A program made the translations under genes and the position numbers. Below, in pieces: positions 1-10,984 of a stretch of 64,000 bases of DNA; position 1 is the first letter of the stretch, and every line of letters starts with the position of its first letter. Under the pieces are notes generated by a model. It did not search any database. It was not told the DNA's origin and worked only from the letters and a program-made list of their open reading frames with translations. The stretch is from Anagrus nilaparvatae (taxonomy: Eukaryota; Arthropoda; Insecta; Hymenoptera; Mymaridae), in contig JAKSXM010000002.1 of NCBI GenBank assembly GCA_022575985.1, positions 15,735,001 through 15,799,000 on the forward strand, given 5' to 3'.

Positions 1-111
1 TGTTTACTACTCTATAATTTGTAATTATATTTGTATATTATTGTAATTCACAAATATAAATAAAAAATTTGAATATTTCGAAATTTTTTCGGAAACCCGA
101 ATCCACAAGTA

Positions 112-1410
112 TTAAAACCTTTAATCACCCAAATTTACAAATTTAAAACTTACCCGCGTAATTTTAGAATTTAGATTGTACGAGCCATAAATGGGGAAAC
201 ATGTTATTACATTTATTTTATTACATTACATTTTCCCATATATCGGCCAATAAGTTTTCCATATATGGGAAAAAGTTTTCCTATATATCGCCAGAGATTA
301 TTTCCCATATATGCATAATATATGGGCCAAATAAATAAATAAAGAGTTTAAACTTGGCTTTTTTAACTCTTAATTCAAATTTCAAATTTTAAACAGAAAA
401 TGAGGAAAACAAAATTATTTTACTGACAAAAAATTTATTTTAAATATTTTAATCTTTAAATTTATTTTAAGTATTAGAAAAACGATCTTTGTACAATTTA
501 TTTACAAAAATAATTTATTAACTTGTAAAAAAAGATCTTAATTATAAAAATATGTAAATTTATTTTTTCTAAGCCAGAGGAAGTACCGCAGCTATTGATG
601 GTTTTAAATTGAACCTGTAACAAACAAACAAACAAATTCATCATCAGTATTAAAATCGTGGAATTTGAAAAGATTTTCTAAATTTTAATTATAAATTCAA
701 AAGTAAATTATTTTGTAAAAATGACGAATACAAAAAGAAAATATTGAAAATCAAAGATTATTTCAAAAACAAGCTAAAAGTGCAAGTATTGTTAATATTT
801 TTAAGGCCAGGTCTATTTGTCCAGAAAATTTTCAACTGTTTCTGGTTAAATAGATTTTCTGGTCAAATAACCAAAAAGTCATCAAAATTTTACTCAAAGG
901 TTTCTATTGAATAAAAATTTAATTTAATTTAGAATTTAAGAAATTAACAATTTTTAAAGATTACAAAATTTAAGAATTGATTATTTTTCAAAAAATAGTG
1001 CAGAGTGCAGGAATGCAAGCATAAATTTACTCCTCGAAAATATTGAGGTTAAAAATATTTTTCACTTTTGTTCATGTGTGAGTAAATTTTACACAAAAAT
1101 TTTCTGGACAAATAGCTCAGGCGTATTTATTTTTAATTGCTATTATTTGTGTATTCTTATAGTATTTAAATTACTTCGGTGTGATGAGATTATGTGGTTA
1201 ATTCGAGGCAATCTAAAGGCAGAAAATTTTAAATTTTATTTCTCTAGGTGCTTACATGATCAGCAGCTTGCCACACAGGTCTGTTATCAGCAAAGAAGGT
1301 TATGGTTCAAAATATTTTTTATAAAATTAATTTTTTTATGATTTTGAGGCCTATTTTAAACAAAAAAATAATACTTACAGGAAAAAGAAATTTTATATAC
1401 ACCAGATCGT
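112..1410. repeat. Left arm of large interrupted inverted repeat
   Basis: Three blocks (about 112-265, 640-790 and 1130-1400) are reverse-complement matches of one continuous stretch at about 2345-2870. The left arm is longer because it carries an extra block of about 370 bp (265-638, rich in ccatatatggg motifs) and a 324-bp MITE (805-1128). The two arms flank a spacer of about 0.9 kb. No transposase is visible, so this is a foldback-type non-autonomous element or a segmental inverted duplication. Confidence 0.8.
805..1128. mobile_element. MITE nested in the left arm, 9-bp target duplication
   Basis: The right arm of the surrounding inverted repeat lacks this segment, giving an empty-site comparison. 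The insert is flanked by tatttttaa on both sides (796-804 and 1128-1136). Its ends carry imperfect inverted repeats sharing ctatttgtccagaaaattt. An 8-9 bp duplication suggests a hAT-type transposase in trans; there is no coding capacity. Confidence 0.7.
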
Positions 1411-1759
1411 GTACATAAGTTTTTTCAATGAAAAATGAAAAATATTTGAAAAAATATTGTAAAATATTTTACCTTTTCAGAAACATTTTAAGATTTTTTA
1501 TTTCAATAAATTTCTTGAATTACTTATCATATTTTCTTAATTTAATTATTTAGTTATTTTAAAGGATTATTATATTTTAATTTGTTTAATTAGAAATTAT
1601 TTTTAAAATAAAAATAAAAATTATATTATTTCAAAAAAATTATTTTGGTTATGTCAAATTATTATTCGAAAGATCTCCATCCACGCCTAATGCTAAAATT
1701 TCTTGAAATAATGATATTTTTTTTTTTTGGTTCCTCAAAGAGGAACCATTTTTTTTTAT

Positions 1760-1899
1760 GCACTGAAACTGCAGAAAAATTATATTTTTTATCAATAGTA
1801 TATTACGACCCATGGCCAGAAAAGTAAAGAATGGCCCAAATCGCACGGGCATTCTTTATTTATGGTCCAGGGTCGTATACAATTTTTCTGCATTAGTGA
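1760..1899. mobile_element. Hairpin MITE (family R), copy 1
   Basis: A near-palindrome: cactgaaactgcagaaaaat at the left pairs with tttttctgcattagtg at the right, and an inner stem pairs agtaaagaatg with cattctttatt. The same inner stem recurs at 52505-52640. It lies in the spacer of the large inverted repeat. Confidence 0.6.
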
Positions 1900-2344
1900 C
1901 CAGAAAAATAAATTTTATTTGAGGTTAATTATTTTTTTTTTTTTAACGTGGATTGAGTCAAATTAAACCTTTTTGGCTAAATCCACGCTTAAACAAAAGA
2001 GGTTGAGCGTGGATTGAGACCTTTATTATTATCGAAATTTATGATAAAACAAATTTATTTATTTACTTGAACTTGGTTAATGTTAGACTTTTGTTTTTAA
2101 CCTAACCAATAAAATATAATTAAAATAAATGCGTCAATTGTCAACTCAATTGATTTTTTTTTAATTTCAAGTTTTAAATTTAAATGAACAAAATCTAAAG
2201 AAAAAAAATATGTTATACAAAAGTATTCATAAAGAAATATTAATCTGCCAAATAAAATGTTTAGATATTGGACAAAAATTGTAAATAATATTGTAAGCTG
2301 TAATTCATATTTTTTATTGTAAAATCTTTTAAGTTCACGAACTG

Positions 2345-2870
2345 GCAACTTGGTGTATAGAAAATTTCTTTTTCCTGTAAGTATTATTTTTTTGTTTAAA
2401 ATAGGCCTCAAAATCATAAAAAAATTAATTTTACAGAAAATATTTTGGACCATAACCTTCTTTGCTGATAATAGACCTGTGTGGCAAGCTGCTGATCATG
2501 TAAGCATCTAGAGAAATAAAATTTAAAATTTTCTGCCTTTAGTTTGCCTCAAATTAACCACATAATCTCATCACACCGAAGTAATTTATATACTGTAAGA
2601 ATATACAAATAATAGCAATTGGAAATATTAAAAATACTTGCACTTTTAACTTGTTTTTGAAATAATCTTTGATTTTCAATATTTTCTTCTTGTATTCGTC
2701 ATATTTACAAAATAATTTACTTTTGAATTTATAATTAAAATTTAGAAAATTTTTTCAAATTCCACGATTATAATGCTGATGATGAATTGAAAACTTATTG
2801 GCCGATATATGGTAAAATGCAATTTAAAATTACGCGAGTATACATAGATTTAAAATTTACAAACCTTTGT
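2345..2870. repeat. Right arm of large inverted repeat
   Basis: Reverse complement of the blocks in the left arm (see 112-1410), without the insertions present there. It ends about 40 bp beyond the protease stop codon, so the protease 3' UTR reads straight into this arm. Confidence 0.8.
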
Positions 2871-2912
2871 ACTAATGTGAAACTTGTTGAAAATTTTATA
2901 TTTCCTGAACAA

Positions 2913-3768
2913 CTATAAATTATAAACTTTAACGTATTTATCAATCCAATCGCGATAATAAGAAATATCTGTATAAATTCCTGGATGCTTAGGATCTGCA
3001 CAATCATCTGGCCCTGAAGAAACAATGCCAGCAAGTCTTCCTCCAATCGTTAATGGGCCACCTGAATCTCCTTCACAAGGACTTATTCCGCTTACACCAA
3101 GTAACCCAGCACAAAATTGTCCAGGTTTGATACCACCATCATCTTCCCATGCTTTTTCACATACTTTTTTGTTAATTATTAGAATTGAAATTTCTTGTAA
3201 AATATCCGAAAAGTACATGGAATTACTTCTTTTTTTACCCCAACCAGTAACTACCCCAATCGTACTGGCTTTTATTACTGCATTAGAATTTAATAATTTA
3301 ACTGGCTGACGAGTTTTATCAAATAAAAATGGTTTTTTTACTTTAACTAATGCAATATCATTAATTGTAACACCATCTTCTTTACCATATTTCTCGTGTA
3401 ATATTGTTTTACTTATTTCATTTATTTGGCCACCTGAATAACGATTATTTGTACCAGATTTAATAAAAATTCTTTTAGTATCAAAATTTGCTACACAATG
3501 TCCAGCTGTTATAACGTAATATTTAGATATTATTGAACCACCACACATGTATCTGTTATTTATTTCTAAAAGTACTTGATGTGGATGTTTTTCAATTGTT
3601 GTATCATTACCACCGAAAATTCGATTTGATATTTGAGCTGCAATTTAATTAAAAAAGATTTATTAAAATATTTTTATTGAAACAAAATTTTTTTATACTT
3701 AAAATATTTTAATCACCATTTGCAAATTTTGTAATTATTAATATAAATAAAAACTTATAAGCGAACAT
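2913..3768 (-). CDS. Secreted chymotrypsin-like S1 serine protease, 2 exons
   Basis: Exon 1 is 3768-3717 and exon 2 is 3637-2913 (minus strand). The 79-bp intron has GT-AG ends in phase 1 and splits an Ala codon. The product is 258 aa, normal for a simple secreted S1 protease. Residues 1-18 (MFAYKFLFILIITKFANA) are a signal peptide, followed by a five-residue propeptide QISNR and the activation site R|IFGG. The catalytic triad is His64 in TAGHC, Asp111 in NDIAL and Ser209 in CEGDSGGP. The residue six before the catalytic Ser (chymotrypsin position 189) is Ser203 and positions 216 and 226 read Gly, which predicts a chymotrypsin-like pocket rather than trypsin. Position 190 is Pro, which is unusual. 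A digestive, venom or immune role cannot be told from sequence. There is no clip domain. The start was chosen because it gives the signal peptide and lies 52 nt from the initiator. Confidence 0.93.
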
Positions 3769-3816
3769 CTTATGTTTTTATTATATTCTGATCTACCGTT
3801 TTTACGTTTGTTTTAA

Positions 3817-3849
3817 AACTGATGATTGATTAACTGTGCATTATATATA
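3817..3849 (-). promoter_or_regulatory. TATA box and initiator of the protease gene
   Basis: On the minus strand a TATATAA element (3847-3841) lies 27 nt upstream of the A of TCAGTT (3822-3817, A at 3820), the canonical arthropod TATA-to-Inr spacing. The predicted 5' UTR is 52 nt, ending at the ATG at 3768. A strong TATA plus Inr promoter fits a highly inducible secreted enzyme. Confidence 0.65.
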
Positions 3850-4544
3850 ATAAATTTTTTATATTTTTGCTGCTTTTATTTATCATGAATATTTTATCAA
3901 TAGCATCTAAGATAAAGTGAAATTTTTTAAAAATTTTATTTTATTGTATTTATTTTGATAGAGTTAATCTAGAAGATTAATTAAATTAAGCTTTTATTAA
4001 TAATTAAATGTAATAAAATATTTTTAGGTATTAGTTTAGTTTTATTAGAAAAATGATTAAAATCTAATTGCGTATATTTTTGTATTTATTTATTAAATTT
4101 TAAGATATTTCAGGTCAAGGAACTTAAAAATAATCTTTTAGTTTTTAATTTTCTTTTGTTTATATTTTTTAATAAAATAATGCTGTTCAAAGTAAATTTA
4201 ATTTTTCTTTACAGCTGCTTCTGAAAATAAGATGAATCTTCAGTAAAAATAATTGACGTCTTAAAAGAATTAAAATATATTACTGAAGGGTAAATGGAAA
4301 AATAATCTATGAAGGCGTAATGTTTATAAATTATTAAAAAAAAGGAGCTTAATAAGACTGGATTTTTTTTAGCATTAAGTTTATGAAATTCACCCCTTTG
4401 AATGATTGTTAAAACTAATTTTAGTAAAAAATGAATATTATAAAGCTCTTTTTTTGCGTTAGTTTTGACAGTAATTTAGGGGTGGAAATCAAGATAACGA
4501 GAATGTCTTGTGTTTTATAATTTTTAAATTTAATTTTTAATTTA
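3850..4544. other. A+T-rich intergenic DNA
   Basis: No coding signal. A weak imperfect hairpin (about 4340-4490) pairs aaaaggagctt with aagctcttttt and holds accccttt / aggggtgg blocks; it may be an old MITE. Confidence 0.4.
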
Positions 4545-4742
4545 ATCAGAAACTAAAATATTAAATAAAATTTGAGTTAATTAGAATACTGCTTGCTTAG
4601 ATAGAGCTGCTTGAAATTTCATGCAAGTCTTAGAAAATATACTAAATATTAAAAACTCTGCCAATATTAAAACTTAAACGAACATAATTCTTGCAGAAAT
4701 CTAACTGTGCAGTATTCTATTTAAAATTTTAGTTTTCGGTTG
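4545..4742. mobile_element. Short palindromic MITE
   Basis: The left end (cagaaactaaaatatt, with agaatactgc inside) is the inverse of the right end (gcagtattct, with aattttagttttcgg). The element is about 200 bp and has no coding capacity. Confidence 0.55.
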
Positions 4743-4802
4743 GGTTTTAAACCATAGAAATTTAAACGATTATTTTTTTTTTTTGGTCCTAATGCCTATT
4801 TT

Positions 4803-5095
4803 AACATGGAACATGCTCATTGGATGGGGTGTTTGAAAATGTCTAGCTTAAAAGGCAGGGGGAGGAGTGAACAAGTTACGTTTTTAGACGGAGGGTGTAG
4901 GGTCAAACGGACTTAGAATATTTTCAATTTAGGGACTTACAATAATTTGAAGAGATAAGAATAAGAACTTAGAATAATTTAGGTTTATGTACTTAGGATA
5001 ATTTATAATTCGGGATTCATTATAATTTATAGGACTTATAATAATTAGGGAGTATACGTTCAAATTGTATAAGTGAACATGTTCCATGATCGTTT
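4803..5095. mobile_element. Dispersed family A, copy 1 (reverse orientation)
   Basis: Bounded by acatggaacatg and gaacatgttccatg. It carries the family hallmarks: a G-rich tract, ggtcaaacggacttagaat and repeated agggacttacaataat phrases. The best full-length reference in this window is 23776-24165. Confidence 0.75.
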
Positions 5096-6189
5096 GTTGT
5101 TTGAAAATTCAAACCAGTTTTAAGTTTTTTTCTTCAAAAGGAAAAAAGCTGAATTGGAAACTTTTTTTTTGTTCAACATTTATTCTATTAAAAAATAAAA
5201 GGAAAACAATGATTTTTTTTATTTTTAGACGTAATATCTAACTTTTTTAATGGGAATCCTAGTTTTAAAAATTCGGTATTATTTTAATTCTCGGATTTGA
5301 TGCATGAAATGGCAAAGTATGGCTTTTTTTATTGAATACCTAATTTTTAACATAGAAGTTTGAAATCATAATTATCAACAAAAAAGTTATTTTTCGTTTT
5401 TATATATTATTTTGTGTTTAGATCAAATAGATTTTCATCTAAAAGTGTTATTTAAATAGGTAATTATTTCACGGATGGCTTTAAATTTTGGTGAATTTGC
5501 AAATGAACAAAAAGGAATCAGGGTTTGGAAATATTTTTCATGACTCTAAAATGCATAAAAGGAAAAAATGAGGTTTTGGAACTGCATAATGTGCAAAATT
5601 TAAAGGAATCTCCGTCAGAAATTAAAAATTATGTATATAACGTATTAAAAATTTTATTCAAATAGAATTTCAGGCTAACAGTAAATAAATCAAAAAATTT
5701 TTGAGATTAAAATAAACAATTATCTTAATCTTACTAAATATATTTCTCTGAAAATTTTATCAAAATTTAAAAGTATGGATTCTCGTAATAATATTAAAAT
5801 TTTTGAGAAATACTAAAGTTTTTCGTTTTTAAAATATAAAATATATACATATGACTGATAAAAAAAAACTATGAGTAATTTATTACAACTTATATTTTTC
5901 ATCAGAAATTTTATCGTCAATAAAGAATCTAGCATACTTATAATAAAAGAAAGTTTAATTTATTTTATAAAATTTATATAAATACCAATTTTATACACGA
6001 AATTTTTATCAATCTGTAAACTATCGAAAAAAATTTCCCCTTTCTGATTAATGAAAGTAAACAATCAATTTTCAAATATTATTTAAACTTTGCACATTTT
6101 ACACATAATGCAAACAACGCAATGGGTATGAAACTTGTCGACAAGTACAGCCGTATTATTTTAAGTACCTTAACCCAAAATAATTTACA
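5096..6189. other. A+T-rich DNA, nothing recognised
   Basis: About 1.1 kb with no long open frame, no inverted repeat of note and no similarity to other parts of the window that I could see. Confidence 0.5.
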
Positions 6190-6350
6190 CTGAAAAAAAT
6201 TTGCTTACTTAGCCAAATTTCTTGCTTAAGTGACTGCAAATGCCTTGAGAAAAAATATTTTGCTTATTTAGGATATATGTGCGCAGTAGTATTTGCAATC
6301 ACTTGGGCAAGAAAAAAAATCCGCTTTCTACGAGTAGATTTTTTTCCGCC
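6190..6350. mobile_element. MITE family B, copy 1
   Basis: Begins cactgaaaaaaatttgctta and shares the phrases tatttgcaatcacttg, aagaaaaaaaatccgc and cgctta with the intact family B element at 9132-9407. The right terminus is degraded. Confidence 0.55.
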
Positions 6351-6369
6351 TAAACCCCAAAATCAAAAT

Positions 6370-6775
6370 TATTTTGAGTGTCTTGATTCAAATAATTTTA
6401 TAAGTTTATTCGATCCCCCTCCCTGAGGAGGGTGACTTTTGTGCCCCCTTTCTCTTGTTTTGGTGACGATTTTTAAATACCCCTCCCTATGAACATTTTT
6501 TATGTTAAAAGAACATTTAAACTTTGCTGATGGTAACATTACAATACAATTTGCAATTCTTATAATTTGCAATTATCATCTTTACTAGACGTTAAGGATC
6601 CTAAACCCAAATTATTCTAAGTCCCTAAGCCCGTATCATTCTAAGCCCCTAAATCGAAATTATTCTTAGTCCCATTTCCCCCCCCCCCCTAAATCGGATA
6701 CATTTGACTACCCTCCTTGATTTTTGGAATCCCAGGGTACCCCTCCTGATAAACGTGTCCCATGTTAAAATATTG
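6370..6775. mobile_element. Family A, two tandem partial copies
   Basis: A 3'-end fragment (6400-6515, ending with the acccctccctatgaacat phrase) is followed by a second copy (about 6525-6775). The second carries the cctaaacccaaattattcta and ccctaaatcg phrases, a C-run and the cccctcctgataaacgtgtc terminus. Fragments of the same C-rich motif recur around 6900-6960. Confidence 0.7.
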
Positions 6776-6989
6776 CGGCAATGTATTTCCTTACGTAAAT
6801 TTGACTTGAGTGAAATTATTCTAAATCTCATTTGTCTCTGAACAAATTTAACTCGCCTATACTTAAAAGGGTTCACATAATTAAATGAACCGTTCATTTG
6901 ATTATCCTCACCCCTTAAAAAAACGCATATTACCCCTCTCCGCGCCCCCTTTGAATTTCAGGATCTTAAAACAGAACGGTTCCGGAATA

Positions 6990-7069
6990 TTTTTCAATGT
7001 ATGTTATTTTTTAGTAAAATAAAATACCAATTATATAATAGGTTTTAGTGTGTCCCACATGTATAAAAA

Positions 7070-7100
<31 letters not shown>

Positions 7101-7830
7101 TCATAAATTATTTGATCATTTAAAATTTGAAAAAAAATTAAAATGGTTTGACATGTTAAAAATAAAAAAAGGGTTGCAGATATGGCATCCACGTATCAAG
7201 TCAAGTTTAATAATAATTCATACTATTTATAGATTTATTTAATTAGTTGTTTAGCTTGATAAATTCACCAAATATTATTAAGTAATTTTCATTTATTTTT
7301 CTTTTCAATTACTGCTGAAGACTCCTAGATAAATTAAAAAAGCAAAAAAAAAAAATAAATTAAGTAAAAAAAGTAAATAAAAAAAGTGAAATTTTTTAAA
7401 GCACCTTTTATCTTATATATTCGAGTGAAAATTTAATTAGGTAAGTAGAATTTAAAAGTGAATCAAGTAGAAGCTTTTGCGACATAAAAATGTTTATGTC
7501 TTAGAAACATTTTTATTATATACTATTATTCAAAACTTTGAGAAACTAAAAAAAAATGCTGAATAGTAAAATTTTCATGAAAATATTTTTTATAATAAAA
7601 AATACTAAAATTTTATAATATTTGTTTGTATAATTAATTTAGCTCCTTGAGTCTCTGTCTTGAACCCCAGATAATTTGTTTTAAATTCAAATAATTTTCC
7701 AAAATTATGAACGATTCTATGTTTCCCTGCTTCTGAATTTTTCTTTTCCAAAAATTCCTAGAATATAAAAAAAAAATTACTATTAACGGAAAATAATGCA
7801 ATGGCAATAATGTCATGGCAATTTTTTTTC
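6990..7830. other. A+T-rich DNA with a poly(A)/(TA) tract
   Basis: A homopolymeric A run and (TA) repeat sit at 7063-7100. No gene or recognisable element otherwise. Confidence 0.5.
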
Positions 7831-7834
7831 TTAT

Positions 7835-8017
7835 GAAAATTAAAAAAACAAATTTTCGCTTATTTAGTATATGCGCTCAGTGGTACCTACTAGAACGTAA
7901 AAAAAATTTTTTTAGACTTCTTAATTCTTAAATTCTTTACGTTTCAAGTATTTGCAATCATTTGAGTAGAAAAAAAATCCACTAACTAATTGGCTTTTTT
8001 CTACTGTGAAAACATAC
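7835..8017. mobile_element. MITE family B, diverged copy
   Basis: Shares tttcgcttatttagtatatg, ctttacgtttcaagtatttg and gcaatcatttg with family B elements. It ends ctactgtg instead of a clean cagtg terminus. Confidence 0.45.
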
Positions 8018-8700
8018 AGATAAGCAAAAAATCAGGCTTTGGACGCTGATTAAAATTTTATATCGATTTATCGGTAAAATAAAAAAAACGCTGTTATATT
8101 ATTGGCACCATGGTTCCTTAAATAATGAAAAATATTCATATGTCAACAAAAAAAATTATGAGTTTTTTAAGTAAATAATGAATTTCTTAAAACTATAGAA
8201 CTCCGTGGGAGAAAATTAGGTATTGTTTCCTAAATGAAAAAAAATAATCTTTTTTTTTTTTTTACTTTTTGAAGCAAAAAAATTATGTCATTGAAGCCCT
8301 GAAAGTTCATAATATATTGCACCTAAGCTAAGTATGTAAAAAAAAGTTATCCTATTTTATTTTCTTCCTGTGATTTATTCCAGAAATAATTTTAAAAAAT
8401 GAAAGTTTAGTAAAAATATTTTAAATATTTTAGGAAAAATTTAAAAATAATCCATAAATCAATTTTGACAGACTTACTATTTTTCGATTGTTAAGACTTA
8501 TCTGTACTATAGCGTATTTCCTACACAAAAATACTTGTATATCATTTGGAAATTAATGTTCAATAAAAAATATTAAGCTATATTAATTATAAAGCACCAG
8601 AAAGTTACATATAATGTAAAAAAAATAAAATTTTTATATGTTAAGACTTAGTTTTTCTAAGTTTTACAAAAAATATTTATTTATCATTAAAATTTAGGCT
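8018..8700. other. A+T-rich DNA, nothing recognised
   Basis: No open frame, tandem repeat or inverted repeat that I can support. Confidence 0.5.
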
Positions 8701-8713
8701 AAGTCTAGATAAG

Positions 8714-9004
8714 ATGATTTACGCGAGCGTTTTACAAACTGGAAGGAAAAATAACGTTGCAGTTGCTATTATAGTAATAGACTCAGCCTTAAGATTTCGT
8801 GCTCCAACCTCGGCTCCAACTTATATTATTCTGAAAAGCTCAGTATCAATCCTTGCTGCCACAAAGAATTCAAAATGTGATAGGTATACCCAGACGTACC
8901 TTCATCGCCTAAGAAAACGGTTTATAAAAGCAAACTATATTAAAAACTTAATCATCATTACCAAAAAAAGTGGTATATGTAAAAAAAACTACACCAGGGA
9001 GTAA
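8714..9004. other. Unassigned 0.3-kb stretch of less A+T-rich DNA
   Basis: A 96-codon frame is open on the plus strand, and the first 200 bp are clearly less A+T-rich than the surroundings. The minus strand also translates plausibly over 8860-8720 with one stop. I recognise no family in either direction. It could be an old exon, a transposon-gene relic or chance. Confidence 0.2.
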
Positions 9005-9131
9005 TTACTCCCACAAAGCCTAATGATGAAATTATTGAAAAAAACTATACCACCATAAGTAATATTTAAAAAAAATCTATACAACATGACTTATATCTAC
9101 GTAGTCTAAAGATATCATATGAAAAAGCCTA

Positions 9132-9407
9132 CACTGAAAAAAAATTCCGTTTGCAGCAAGTGGAATTCCGCTTGTGGCTAGCGGAATTTTTTTTTCTTCG
9201 CAAACAATTGCAAATGATTTGAAACGTAAAGAAAATTAAAAAAAAAAACATTTTTTTTCAAAAAATTTCTCAAATCTCATCATACAGATAGACGAAAATC
9301 CCAAGTAAGCGTGGAAAAATTTTTTTTTTTATTTTCTTTACGTTTCAAGTCATTTGCAATCGTTTGACAAGATAAAAAATAGCCGCAAGCAGATTTTTTT
9401 TTCAGTG
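9132..9407. mobile_element. MITE family B, intact copy with TA duplication
   Basis: A 276-bp element starting cactgaaaaaaaattccg and ending gattttttttttcagtg, flanked on both sides by TA. TA duplication with CACTG ends points to mobilisation by a Tc1/mariner-like transposase. The interior repeats the aattccgcttg and tgcaa/ttgca phrases. Confidence 0.7.
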
Positions 9408-9423
9408 TATTTATTTTACGAAA

Positions 9424-9460
9424 ACTTCCTTAGTTTACGCAGGTGTAAGGCTTGTGGTAT
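9424..9460 (-). repeat. Solitary copy of the 56-bp satellite unit
   Basis: About 30 of 35 positions match the reverse complement of the unit that forms the array at 38089-40945 (acttccttag-ttacgc-gtgtaaggcttg). It is nearly 29 kb away from the array, next to family B and family A elements. Confidence 0.6.
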
Positions 9461-9483
9461 AGACTTTTTGTGAAATACCACCT

Positions 9484-9680
9484 TCATAGGGAGAGAAATC
9501 CGAGATGGTCTAAAAATTGAGGGGGAAGGGTCATGCGGTCACGATCAAGGAGGGTCAAATGGTCACAATCGTGGGATGGGGTTAAACAGGATTTCGAATA
9601 TTCCGGTTTTATAGACTTACAATAATTTCGATTTAGGGACTTATAATAATCGTGATTTAGGGAGTTACTTGATTTTACAA
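9484..9680. mobile_element. Family A, copy (partial, reverse orientation)
   Basis: Contains catagggagag, ggtcaaatggtcac, atttagggacttataataat and related phrases. The outer terminus is missing. Confidence 0.65.
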
Positions 9681-9974
9681 GGTAGTTTAGGAAACTAGAA
9701 TGGTTGTAATAGATAAGTACTAAATAAACTGAAATAAACAAAAAAATATTATATTATAAATGACGTTGAGTACTTATTGGTATAAGTATTACAAAAATAT
9801 TTTATTTTTTCTTCCTGCATCTTGGCAAAATATTTTCTGACTGTAAATAATAGATACTTCTTTTATAAAGTACTGTTTTATTGGTAACATTAAATCTGGG
9901 TACCCATAGTTGGTAATCAATTTTATAATTAACTATTTAATTTAAATAAATACAATAATTTAAAAAATTTTACA
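9681..9974. other. A+T-rich spacer
   Basis: Nothing recognised. Confidence 0.4.
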
Positions 9975-10112
9975 GCCAGTAATACGAATTATCATGTATT
10001 CGTGTTTGGCGACCCAAAAAACATAATAAAAAGGTAGGAAATCTCATCAACCTATAAAAGATATAAAATATTTACCAAATAGGGGTCCACACAAGGTCTA
10101 TCTATTTAATGA
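9975..10112. mobile_element. Family C terminus (fragment)
   Basis: Ends aaataggggtccacacaagg and carries, about 90 bp inside, the core tcgtgtttggcgacccaaaa. Both features are shared with the termini at 14438 and 45487. No matching left end is visible nearby. Confidence 0.6.
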
Positions 10113-10620
10113 AAAATGTATCAATATACATATGACAGAATTATGCAAATATCATGCTAATATAATTTTAAATTAATTTTTATTAAAATAAATTTGCATT
10201 TTTAAAAATAATTCAATTTCGAAGAATTTTAGCAGTATATTAACTTTAATTTTACATAAGTGAAAAAATAGTTTACTAGAAAAGCAGAGAGTAATTTAAA
10301 TTCTCAGAAAAAATTTACGTAAAACTATGTAAATAGAATTTTTAGATGAAAGAAAATGTTAATTAAGTTTTACAACAAAAAATTTTAATAAAATATATTG
10401 TAAAATGGATATTTTAAATTTTTTTTAAAATTTTATTATCCTGTGCAACGTTTGACAATGAAATGTTATTAGGTAAAAGAAAAAAACCACTAAAAATAAT
10501 AGTTTGTCAATCAAATAAAAATGAAACTAAAAAAAGCGCAGGCGTTGATAAGCACCATTCAAGGTATTTGATACCTCGTGGTAAGGAGCGGGTATGACGT
10601 TTGAAATTGAATCATGAGCA
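10113..10620. other. A+T-rich DNA
   Basis: No recognisable element. A short inverted pair ggtatttgatacc lies at about 10563. Confidence 0.4.
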
Positions 10621-10624
10621 AAGC

Positions 10625-10980
10625 TTTCAGTTTGTTCAGTGCTTTCGTGAAAGCGCCGACTAAGAGCGCCATGTGTAGTTACGTAGATTTATTATTTATT
10701 TTTTTGACTTGAGTTCAAAAAAAATTTTTTTTAAATTTAATTTATTATTTTTTTTAATATGTGTAAATAATTTAATAGTGCAAATTCTAGTGAAAATGTA
10801 AAAATAAAATAATTTAAAAATGATTTTTTATTTTAATTTTGTTATTAAATAAAAAATATAGTGTGAAAAGTGCTTTATTTTTTATACAAAAAAAAAGTGA
10901 TGTGTAAAAATATAGAAATAATGAAATTCAGGTGACGGAAGAATTAATTTAATCTGCGATCAGCAGCATTAAGATCGCAG
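10625..10980 (+). promoter_or_regulatory. Possible promoter and noncoding first exon
   Basis: Two initiator-like TCAGT motifs (A at 10629 and 10638) open a stretch less A+T-rich than its surroundings (10570-10690). It is followed by about 300 bp with repeated gtgaaaagtg/aaaagtgatgtg phrases typical of insect 5' UTRs, and ends at a consensus splice donor GATCGCAG|GTATTT (10980|10981). A second donor-like site, CAG|GTGA, lies at 10931. The last 26 bp form an 8-bp inverted repeat (ctgcgatc/gatcgcag). No coding sequence is attached. This is inferred from composition and signals only. Confidence 0.25.
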
Positions 10981-10984
10981 GTAT

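Noticed and set aside
2097..2453. 118-codon minus-strand frame
   Set aside because: It crosses the boundary of the inverted-repeat arm, is low-complexity Phe/Ile/Lys-rich and has no recognisable motif.
3025..3309. 94-codon plus-strand frame
   Set aside because: Antisense shadow of the protease exon.
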